Below, piece by piece: positions 28,554 to 35,864 of a stretch of 64,000 bases of DNA. Each line of letters begins with the position of its first letter. Positions within the stretch are counted from its first letter, which is position 1. Both the position numbers and the translations under genes were made by a program. Location: the NCBI GenBank assembly GCA_900548345.1, contig URKA01000012.1, positions 1-64,000 on the forward strand, written 5' to 3'. The notes beneath the pieces were generated by a model. The model was not told the DNA's origin. It did no database searches and saw nothing but the letters and a program-made list of their open reading frames with translations. The DNA is from an uncultured Paraprevotella sp. GTDB lineage: Bacteria; Bacteroidota; Bacteroidia; Bacteroidales; Bacteroidaceae.

Positions 28554-31106
28554 TTACTTCATAAGTTGCTTGTATACAGTTCCGTCACTGTTTTTCCTGA
28601 TGACAATGCCTTTGTGTGGAAAGGTTGTCGTGACCCGTCGTCCGGTAAGGTCGTAATACACGGAAGTGACCCAATCTCCACCGTTTGTACTCGGTTTGTC
28701 TTTGATGCCGGTTGCGGGATGATTCTTTTGCACTTCGAAACGTAGCGTGAAGCTGTGCTCGCCATTCGATGGGCAATGGTAGACCGGGAGGGATCCCAGT
28801 CCGAAAGTGCTGTCACCCAGTCCGCGCTGGAAGATGTCGAAGCGGGCATAGATATGAGCTTGTCTTGTCAGTTCCCAAGGATGCAGTTTGTCGGTGGCGA
28901 AGGTCTCTTCGTCGTAGTGCATCAGTGAGAAGTCAACTTGTCCTAAGGTGGTGATAACGAGCGTTCCGTCTGTTTCCTCATTGTCGCTCCACAGTTTCAG
29001 CCGTCTGAGCGACATGCGGTTGCCACAGCTTTGCGGATGGCTGTAAGGCTCGAACATATCGTCGATGTCGCAGGTGTAAGTGCCCAGACCTATGCCGCTT
29101 TGTCTGTCGCAGAATGCTTCCCACGGACCTTGGGCGTAATATTCCACGTGTTCACCGATGGTGGAAGGCATCTTCATTTTCAGTCCGATGCGTCGAAGCG
29201 TGGTGACGTTCTGCGGTGTGAAGGTGGCATGCAGGTCGGCCACTCCGGCGGCATGAAGGGTGTAGGTCAGCGTGGTGGCGCATTTTGTGCCAGATGTGGT
29301 GAGTGTCACGGTGGCCGTCTGTCCGTCGGCTGCCACGCTTACATCAGTTCTTGTTGTCCTTAGTCCGTTGTTTTTGTCACCGTTGGGATCGTGTGATACA
29401 TAACGGAAGTTGCTGTATACGGGAGCACCGTCTGCAGTAATGATGTCGCGGCCGCGAAGCTGCAATGCGGTTACCGTGGAGGACGTTTTGTCGACCACCA
29501 TACGCAGGTGTTTGCCGCTGATGGTGTAGCGTCCGTCATTTTCGGCGAGTGTCAGCGGTGCATCGGCGGCGGTGGCTACATCGGGTAGCGTGTTGCTGCG
29601 TTCCTGCAGGGTGAATTGTTGCCATGCCATCGTGTAGCCGGCATCGGCCCAAGTGGTGGATTCTTTCAGGCGGACTTCTACATTGAGTAGGGTTTCGGCT
29701 GTGGAATTGCCGGTTACATCTTTAATAGGGAGGACGATGGTGGCGGTTTGGCCCGGTGCGGTGCTTGGCAGTGCCATGTGGCCGCTTTCCGTAACGATGC
29801 CGTCTTCAAGCACTTCATAGTGGAGTGTGAACCGGTCGAGGTCGAGGAAGTTATACCGGTTCTTGACGGTCAGTGTCTTTGTATCCTTATCGTAGGCAGG
29901 GAAGGTCACGAACTGGTGTATGTGTTTGGCCACCTCCAGTTCCGACGACCAGCGTCGGTCGGCTGTGACGATGCCGTCGTTCAGGCTGCCTGCCACGTCG
30001 CTTTGGTCGGGACCGGGGAAGTCATAACCAGCCATCAACTTGTAGAACCCGTTTTGGCGCGGCCAGGTGCTCTTGTCATCGGCGACGACTCCCTGCAGGT
30101 CTTCGGGGGAGAAGATTGCCTGGTCTGTCCAGTCCCAGATGCAGGCTCCCAATCCGGCTGTCGAGCCGTCGATAAGGTCCCAATACTCCTGCATGTTAGC
30201 CAGTCCGGCCCCCTTGCTGTGCACATATTCACAAATGAAGTAAGGTTTGTCGGTGGCATTGACGCACTGTCGTACACGTGCCAATGTGGGGTACATGCTG
30301 GAGCGTATGTCGGTATAGTTGTTGTCCTGTGCGGTAGTGCTGTGTCCTTCATAGTGGATGAGGCGGTCGTCCAGTTTGCGGACGGCGGCTTTCATGGCGG
30401 CAAAGTTGCTGCCTACGCCGGCCTCGTTACCCAATGACCAGAAGATGACGCAGGGACAGTTGCGGTCGCGCTGTACCATGCGCACGGTGCGGTCCACTAT
30501 CTGTGCCGTATAGCGGGCATCGCTGCCTAATGTGCCGTCGGGACCGTTGTCGAGCCAGTTCTTATGGCATTCGATGTCAGCCTCGTCCATCACGTAGAGA
30601 CCGTAGTAGTCGAACATCGCCATCATTTTAGCTTGGCGCGGATAATGGCTGCAACGCACGGTATTCATGTTCGATTGTTTCATCAGCCGGATGTCTTCCA
30701 GCATCATGGGAACAGTGATGGCACGTCCCGTCACGGGATGGGTGTCCTGGGTGTTCACGCCCTTGAAGTAGACGCGTTGCCCGTTGATATAGACCAACTG
30801 TCCGCGCCGTTCGATTTGGCGGAAACCATAGCGTGTGCTGAACACCATTTCTTCGGCATTGCCGTTTTTCTGGCGCATGATGACCGTGTAGAGTTGCGGG
30901 TCTTCGGCGGACCAGAGACGCAAGCCGGTCAGTCCGTCAAGGGTCAGTGTGGCCTGGTCTGTGACGGTTTGTGACGCGCTTTTCACCAATGTGCCGTCAT
31001 CGTCGCGCAGTTCCACTTCAATGATGCGTGGCTCTGTGGCATCCTCGATGCTGTTGCGCCCTTTCTTCACAGCCGTCACCATTGCCGGGCGCGACACGAC
31101 GGTCAC
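28554..31106 (-). pseudogene. GH2 beta-galactosidase lacking signal peptide and N-terminal domain
   Basis: 850 codons are open. The chain starts inside the Ig-like domain 2 (IIEVELRDDDGTLVKSAS) and then has an intact GH2 TIM barrel: NTVRCSHYPRQ, acid/base Glu in SLGNEAG (~225), nucleophile Glu in CEYVHSKG (~292). Domains 4 and 5 and a C-terminal beta tail (YYDLTGRRVTTTF, GIVIRK) follow. A normal Bacteroides LacZ-type protein would have a signal peptide and ~200-residue jelly roll first; none is present, and upstream the frame closes at 31128 inside an oppositely oriented gene. Probably inactive or at least not exported. The truncation could be recent, since no internal stop is seen. Confidence 0.8.
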
Positions 31107-31902
31107 CGATGTCCTGCGTCTTGACTACGACAATGCGAACGTAAGCATCGACTATGCCGTTCCTGTTTACGCCTGTGCTTCCGCCGTGTGGTACCGCTAC
31201 CGGCTGAAGGGGAGTAGCGACGATTGGACAACGGGGATTGCCGGACAGCAACGCATCGTCCTGACCCACCTTGCCCCCGGTGACTACCGGCTTGAACTGC
31301 AGGCAAGCATGATACCTTCACGATGGGACGGTCCTACGGTTGGCATTGACATTACGGTAACCTCGCCCTGGTGGTGTACGCCTTGGGCATACATCTTATA
31401 TATAATAATAGTTGCGGCAATTGTTATGTTGATGTTTCGTGTCAGGATGCAACGGAAGGAACGCGATGACCTGCGCCGTCAGATTGCCCGTCTTATGGAG
31501 AACAGGGAACTGATGCGCAATATGCCGCAGTTGTCACCGTATGCCCTGATTAAACACATTGTGCCCGTACAACCTGCCGATGATTTCATGGAGCGGGTGG
31601 ATGCCTACTTGGAGGCGCACGTGGAAGACAAGCAACTGGGAGTGGAGTCGTTGGCGACGCATTTGGAGGTGAGTACCAGTACGCTTTACCGCCGCATGAA
31701 AAGCACCATGTCGCTCTCTCCCGTGGAGTATATCCGTTTGTACAGGCTAAAGAAGGCGGCACTGATGTTGCGTTGTGACGGGATGTCCATCCGTCAGGTC
31801 AGCGAGCGGTTGTGTTTCTCGTCAGTGGCGTATTTCACCAATAGTTTCTCCTCCCAGTTCGGTGTCACTCCGGGCGAGTACCGGCAGGGGGATGTCGAGT
31901 GA
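31096..31902 (+). pseudogene. 5'-truncated membrane sensor/AraC regulator
   Basis: Recognisable protein starts near 31105 with a Y_Y_Y domain (LRLDYDNANVSIDYAVP, WYRYRLKGSSDDW, LAPGDYRLELQAS), then one membrane span (~31376-31440) and a short coiled coil (~31440-31530). An AraC-type double HTH (~31590-31890: LGVESLATHLEVSTSTLYRRMK and MSIRQVSERLCFSSVAYFTNSF) ends the protein. The expected periplasmic propeller (Reg_prop repeats) and signal peptide are missing; the frame runs upstream only as antisense of the GH2 gene. No histidine kinase domain is present, so the parent was a kinase-less membrane regulator of the kind that controls Bacteroides sugar-use genes, likely the neighbour GH2. Confidence 0.75.
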
Positions 31903-31956
31903 GGGTTTGTAGGGGGACAATGTATGGATATCCATCATCCAAGGAATGTCTGTAGT

Positions 31957-32060
31957 TGCTTTATTTTGCCGTAAGGGCAGTAAAAGTGGTGCAAACGGCA
32001 AAATAAAGCATATTATAATCTGCCGTATGCGGACTTTTTTAGTGCAAACGGCAGATTATA
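31957..32060. repeat. tandem pair of hairpins with differing but still paired arms
   Basis: Hairpin 1: TGCTTTATTTTGCCGT (31957-31972) with ACGGCAAAATAAAGCA (31995-32010), a perfect 16-bp stem. Hairpin 2: TATAATCTGCCGT (32014-32026) with ACGGCAGATTATA (32048-32060), a perfect 13-bp stem. Loops of 22 and 21 nt both end GTGCAA. The loop-side GCCGT/ACGGC is shared while the outer arms differ in sequence but still pair. Confidence 0.85.
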
Positions 32061-32211
32061 GCATATCCTGAAGCCTGTAAGTGCAAGAATAATATCTTTG
32101 TGTTGATATTCTAAAAACAGGAATATTGATATGATGGGGCTATAGGAAATTATTGTAGGATGAACCTTTTGTGAAGTTGTTTTTAGGCATTTCCATCCGC
32201 TTGCCTTTTCT

Positions 32212-32269
32212 CGCGCGCGTATAACAGGAGGTTTTTTGAAAAAGCCCTTCATGTGTTCAGACTATTTGA
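32212..32269 (+). repeat. dispersed terminal repeat, copy R1
   Basis: Starts in CGCGCGCG, then ATAACAGGAGG, TTTTTTGAAAAAGCCCTTCA and GTTCAGACTAT. It is in the orientation opposite to R2 (35806-35864) and matches R3 (60181-60234) closely. It marks the left edge of the arsenic-type cassette. Confidence 0.8.
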
Positions 32270-32363
32270 TATTTAGATTATTAACTAATGAATGCCTTTC
32301 AGTGTTTTCTGCCTGTAAATGTTTGCAGGCAAGCGGGACCTTTTGCGGAAACATCGTGGCGTT

Positions 32364-32413
32364 TTTTCCAATCAAAGCTTTTGTCTGTGCAATCAAAGCC
32401 TTTGATTGGAAAA
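32364..32413. repeat. 13-bp inverted repeat with internal copies of CAATCAAAG
   Basis: TTTTCCAATCAAA (32364-32376) pairs with TTTGATTGGAAAA (32401-32413). CAATCAAAGC also occurs at 32369 and 32390, 21 bp apart, and the second copy forms an alternative short hairpin with the right arm. It lies 113 bp past the permease stop and may end transcription or bind a protein. Confidence 0.6.
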
Positions 32414-32526
32414 CTAATCTTATAGAAGAATTATATTTACCAGCCTTAAAAGGCATGAGATTGTGCCTTTATTTTGACACAACCTCTTGTCTTTTTTTGT
32501 GTATAATCTGTTTTTCTGCGCCTGGT

Positions 32527-33867
32527 TTAAAACAGATTGCCGAAGACAAATCCTGAAATTGTTGCCATTATGATAACGAGAGCTACATATACGATTGTTT
32601 TCTTTGTTCCCAAAACACCGCGGATAACCAGCATGTTGGGGAGGGATAATGACGGACCTGCCAACAGTAACGCCAAAGCCGGTCCTTTGCCCATGCCCGA
32701 AGCCAGCAGACCTTGGATGATTGGTACTTCTGTCAGCGTGGCGAAATACATGAATGCTCCCGTAAAGCTGGCAAAGAAATTGGATGATAATGAGTTGCCG
32801 CCAACAGCCCATTCTATCCATGTGTTCGGAATAATACCCGCGATTGCCGTATCATCGTGCGTTGAGCCTAACAGGAAACCGGCTGTCATTACACCGATAG
32901 CCAGCAACGGCAAGATTTGTTTGGCAAATCCCCATGACGCCAATCCCCATTCCCGGTTTTCCTCATCCCTTTTATCGAAGAGCAAGATAACGGATAGTGT
33001 CGTAATGCCTGTAATCATCGGGACAAGCGGAACCCATTTCCCATTGTCGATAAACAGGCTGGAAAGGAGTGCGGAACCGGCTGTTGTCATCGTGCCGAAC
33101 ACTATCCATAGGGTACGTAATCTCAATATCTTGACGAGTGACCAGCATAACAGAAGCGATAAGGCACCGGTTATGTACCATTTGTAAGTGTATATGCCAA
33201 ACCATAGTCCCGTATCGGAGGAAGCGGGTGCACCCCAGTTGGCAAACACAAGGATGAAGACCAAGGTGAAGAAATGGAACGAGGTCTGCCATATCGGGCG
33301 TTTTTCGGGTGGAGGGATGATGTTCATTTGTTCCTCTTTCTTGGCATTCTCTTCTTTACGGAAGATGAAGGACATCGCCAATCCGATGATGATGGAGAAA
33401 AGCACGGCACCGCTCACCCGTGCCATCCCCATCTCAAAGCCTAAAATCCGTGCAGTCAGGATAATCGACAGGATACTGATAGCCGGACCTGAATAGAGGA
33501 ATGCAATAGCGGGACCAAGCCCTGCACCGCGTTTGTAAATGCTGGTGAACAGTGGTAGAATCGTACACGAACATACGGCAAGGATTCCGCCTGAAACGGC
33601 GGCAACAGTGTAGGAAAGCCATTTCTTGGCGTTTGCCCCGAAGTATTTCAGTACCGAAGCCTGACTGACGAATACGGAGATAACTCCGGCAATGAAGAAT
33701 GCGGGTAACAAACACAACACAACGTGTTCCCGTGCATACCATTGGGCGAGGTCAAGGGTAGCGGCTATGGCTGTCATGAACCGTTCGTTTTCTAACGGCA
33801 TAAAAAATACAGTCGTGAAGATTGCGATTATCCATAAAAGGATTTTCAATTCCTTTTTCGTGTCCAT
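32527..33867 (-). CDS. ArsP/SO_0444-type permease
   Basis: 446 residues, about 10-12 membrane segments. VAAVSGGILAVCSCTILPLFTSIYKRGAGLGPAIAFLYSGPA region (residues ~90-135) is the first permease repeat with the CSC metal-binding motif, and FTGAFMYFATLTEVPIIQGLL near residue 375 with GPALALLLAGPSLSLPNML is the second. The family exports organoarsenicals or heavy metals. Last gene of the cassette, 9 bp after the small thioredoxin gene. Start MDTKKELKILLW is well placed. Confidence 0.88.
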   Translation of the reverse strand: MDTKKELKILLWIIAIFTTVFFMPLENERFMTAIAATLDLAQWYAREHVVLCLLPAFFIAGVISVFVSQASVLKYFGANAKKWLSYTVAAVSGGILAVCSCTILPLFTSIYKRGAGLGPAIAFLYSGPAISILSIILTARILGFEMGMARVSGAVLFSIIIGLAMSFIFRKEENAKKEEQMNIIPPPEKRPIWQTSFHFFTLVFILVFANWGAPASSDTGLWFGIYTYKWYITGALSLLLCWSLVKILRLRTLWIVFGTMTTAGSALLSSLFIDNGKWVPLVPMITGITTLSVILLFDKRDEENREWGLASWGFAKQILPLLAIGVMTAGFLLGSTHDDTAIAGIIPNTWIEWAVGGNSLSSNFFASFTGAFMYFATLTEVPIIQGLLASGMGKGPALALLLAGPSLSLPNMLVIRGVLGTKKTIVYVALVIIMATISGFVFGNLF

Positions 33868-33876
33868 AAGCGTATC

Positions 33877-34110
33877 TTACAAGCCAAGCATTTGTTTGAT
33901 TTCGTTTTCGGAGGGTATGTGTCCTTTGATTCTGACCATGCCGTCTACGATGACAGCGGGGGTTGCCATCACACCGGAATTAAGAATCTCTACGATATCT
34001 TCTACTTTTGTGAGTTGCACATCAAGATGGTTCTCGTTGATGACTTTTTCGATAACTTGATAGGTTGTCTTGCATTTGGCGCAACCGGTTCCCAAAATTT
34101 TGATTTCCAT
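33877..34110 (-). CDS. small thioredoxin-like redox protein (ArsE-like)
   Basis: 77-78 residues (ATG at 34110 or 34113). MEIKILGTGCAKCKTTYQVIEKVI has the CxxC active site CAKC. VMATPAVIVDGMVRIKG holds the cis-Pro. This is the mini-thioredoxin family commonly paired with ArsP-type permeases. It may pass electrons to ArsF or the permease's cysteines. 12 bp downstream of arsG. Confidence 0.85.
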   Translation of the reverse strand: MEIKILGTGCAKCKTTYQVIEKVINENHLDVQLTKVEDIVEILNSGVMATPAVIVDGMVRIKGHIPSENEIKQMLGL

Positions 34111-34122
34111 CATTCTCTCTTT

Positions 34123-34830
34123 TTATAAATACATAATTATAAGGTAATAAACACCGATTATGGTGAACAGACAACCGACAATCCGGTTCAGCCATTTTTG
34201 AACCGTCTGCATCTTGCCGTAGAAACTGCCGATGTGCTGTACGCTGAACGCCAGAATCCATGCCACAGCCAAGACCGGCAGTGCGGTGGCGATGGCGAAA
34301 AGTACGGGTAGCAGATAGCCTGCGGCGGCGGTGGCAGACATTGGTATCAGCATACCGAAGTAGAACACACCGCTTGTGGGGCAGAATGCCATGGCGAACA
34401 GCATACCGAGCAGAAGGGCGCCGCAACTGCCTTTGCTTGCCAGATTCTCGCCATTGCCATTGAAACCGAACGATGGTAGTGTGAACTTGTTTCCGAACAA
34501 CATGAACAGTCCGATGAGCAACAATGCCGGTCCGAGTATAAGTTTGCCGTATTTGCCGATGAACTTTTGGATTCCAAACAGGCTTTCTCCCTCTTTCAAT
34601 ATCAGAATCAAGATGATACCTAATGTTGTATAGGCAATGACGCGGCCGAGAGCATATAAAAGCCCGTTCCGGAAAATCTTATGGCGGCTTTCAATGTCTT
34701 TACTGATGAATCCGATGGCGGCAATGTTCGTAGCCAACGGGCAAGGAGAAATTGCTGTAAGCACTCCCAAAAGGAAAGCCGTCAAGGCGGGTGTCGTACT
34801 GTTATCCAATAAGGTTTGTAGCCATTCCAT
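34123..34830 (-). CDS. arsG: ArsG-family permease (CcdA/DsbD-like)
   Basis: 235 residues with six membrane spans. LLGVLTAISPCPLATNIAAIGFIS and LLGMLFAMAFCPTSGVFYFGMLIP each carry the conserved CP, like the paired cysteines of CcdA/DsbD. The ArsEFG set is linked to export of aromatic arsenicals. It sits 6 bp from arsF and 9 bp from the thioredoxin gene. Confidence 0.8.
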   Translation of the reverse strand: MEWLQTLLDNSTTPALTAFLLGVLTAISPCPLATNIAAIGFISKDIESRHKIFRNGLLYALGRVIAYTTLGIILILILKEGESLFGIQKFIGKYGKLILGPALLLIGLFMLFGNKFTLPSFGFNGNGENLASKGSCGALLLGMLFAMAFCPTSGVFYFGMLIPMSATAAAGYLLPVLFAIATALPVLAVAWILAFSVQHIGSFYGKMQTVQKWLNRIVGCLFTIIGVYYLIIMYL

Positions 34831-34836
34831 AAATAT

Positions 34837-35286
34837 TTATTTTAGTGATGTTCTGACTTTATTGGTTATCTCACTTTTGAATACTTCTGGATTTTTACGG
34901 GCATTGGCGAATGCGTATCCAGTCAGATTCTCATACGTTTCTTTCCCGCTTTTCCATTTGCAGATGAACAAAGACGACCATGTGACTTCATACTTTTGGG
35001 CAATCTTCTCGTTTTCAGCCTTGGAGATGTCGATTGTCTTGAATACGACCATCCCGTTTTTCAATTCATTGGCAAATTGCTCCTCAATGGTTTCTTGGGT
35101 ATGTTTTTCTATCGCCATGCAAGTGGAACAACGCTGTTTTCCGTGAAAATACAGGATTTCCACATGGTCTTTTGTCTCTTGTGGCTGTGTTTGTTCTACT
35201 TTTGCAGTGCCGTCTTTTTTTGTTCCATTGCCACAGCTGGCGGTCAGTCCCCAGCAGATGACTAAAATCAACATCAAATTGTTCAT
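34837..35286 (-). CDS. arsF: ArsF-family thioredoxin-fold lipoprotein
   Basis: 149 residues. A lipobox (GLTASC) predicts a periplasm-facing lipoprotein. VEILYFHGKQRCSTCMAIEKHTQ has the CSTC redox pair of the nitroreductase-subunit/ArsF family, followed by MVVFKTIDISKAENEKIAQKYEV. It may work with ArsG's cysteines to move electrons across the membrane. First gene of the arsF-arsG-thioredoxin-permease unit, with its own operator-like palindrome just upstream. Confidence 0.82.
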   Translation of the reverse strand: MNNLMLILVICWGLTASCGNGTKKDGTAKVEQTQPQETKDHVEILYFHGKQRCSTCMAIEKHTQETIEEQFANELKNGMVVFKTIDISKAENEKIAQKYEVTWSSLFICKWKSGKETYENLTGYAFANARKNPEVFKSEITNKVRTSLK

Positions 35287-35322
35287 ATCTTCCTTTCTTG
35301 TTGGTTGATTGTATATTTGTTT

Positions 35323-35338
35323 TTCGTAGAACTACGAA
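35323..35338. promoter_or_regulatory. operator-like palindrome upstream of arsF
   Basis: TTCGTAG-AA-CTACGAA: two perfect 7-bp arms and a 2-bp centre, 37 bp upstream of the arsF start. Its TTCG..CGAA ends match the palindrome upstream of arsR, as expected for binding sites of a dimeric ArsR repressor. Confidence 0.6.
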
Positions 35339-35345
35339 CATGAAG

Positions 35346-35375
35346 GCTAAAAAAATTGTTGCTATTCGCAACAAC
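35346..35375 (-). terminator. intrinsic terminator overlapping the arsR stop codon
   Basis: On the minus strand TTGTTGC (35374-35368) pairs with GCAACAA (35362-35356), followed by seven Ts. The arsR TAG lies at the loop edge. It separates arsR from the arsF unit. Confidence 0.7.
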
Positions 35376-35688
35376 TTTCTTTTTTACATGCGCATTGCCC
35401 GAAGAATTCAGCGGAAAGCATGGAGGCAATCTTCCAATTCTCCCGGTTGATGCAATATCTTACTTTGGGTGTTTCAATCTCTCCCTGTATCAGTCCTGCA
35501 TCTTTCAGTTCTTTCAGATGTTGGGAAACTGTCGCTTTCGAGATGGGCAATACTTCATGGATGTCACCAAAGAAGCAACTGTTTTGTTTGGAAAGGAATT
35601 CGAGAATTGAAATTCTTGCCGGATGGCCCATTGCTTTTGCAAAGCGGGCAAGCTGTTCCTGTTTTGTGGTGTATTCTTTATTTTCCAT
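35362..35688 (-). CDS. arsR: ArsR-family metalloregulator
   Basis: 108 residues from MENKEYTTKQEQL at 35688; an upstream in-frame extension reads through the operator and is rejected. The wHTH is clear: AMGHPARISILEFLSK, then ISKATVSQHLKELKDAGLI. The C-terminus has CACKKESCC and an upstream Cys (NSCFFGD), candidate As(III)/metal ligands. It probably represses itself and arsF-G. Confidence 0.9.
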   Translation of the reverse strand: MENKEYTTKQEQLARFAKAMGHPARISILEFLSKQNSCFFGDIHEVLPISKATVSQHLKELKDAGLIQGEIETPKVRYCINRENWKIASMLSAEFFGQCACKKESCCE

Positions 35689-35708
35689 CTTACCTTTTTT
35701 GTTTGTCG

Positions 35709-35724
35709 TTCGCAAAATAACGAA
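35709..35724. promoter_or_regulatory. operator-like palindrome upstream of arsR
   Basis: TTCG-N8-CGAA 21 bp upstream of the arsR start, sharing its end tetranucleotides with the palindrome before arsF. A likely ArsR autoregulation site. Confidence 0.5.
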
Positions 35725-35805
35725 TATATTTTTGAATGGCAAAATAATTCGATGGTTTTGTTACTGCCAACCATCATTAAACTGAAAGGAAAGGATGAGT
35801 AATGT

Positions 35806-35864
35806 TGTTGATTGACAGATAGTCTGAACCCCTGAAGGGCTTTTTCAGAAAACTTCCTGTAGTA
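35806..35864 (-). repeat. dispersed terminal repeat, copy R2
   Basis: 59 bp nearly identical (about two mismatches) to R4 at 60406-60464, inverted relative to R1. From the outer end it reads TACTACAGGAAG, TTTTCTGAAAAAGCCCTTCA and GGGGTTCAGACTATCTGTCA. Its outer end provides the last codons of the S41 peptidase gene. Confidence 0.85.

Larger units (their letters stand above)
31903..32526. other. 624-bp gene-free region with hairpins and repeat R1
   Basis: Contains, in order, two tandem hairpins (31957-32060), repeat copy R1 (32212-32269), an imperfect 22-bp palindrome around 32309-32330 (TGCCTGT.. and ..GCAGGCA), and a 13-bp inverted repeat (32364-32413). No convincing gene on either strand. 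Confidence 0.7.
32212..35864. mobile_element. putative repeat-bounded arsenic-resistance cassette
   Basis: A 3.65-kb segment holding arsR, arsF, arsG, a redox thioredoxin and an ArsP-type permease, bounded by R1 and R2 in inverted orientation. No transposase lies inside, so any movement would need an enzyme in trans. The boundaries are inferred from the repeats alone; I see no clear target duplication. Confidence 0.4.

Noticed and set aside
31957..32060. Type III toxin-antitoxin RNA repeats
   Set aside because: Only two units, and no ToxN-like gene on either side.
32212..35864. Insertion sequence with transposase
   Set aside because: All five internal genes are arsenic/metal-resistance families; none resembles a transposase or integrase.
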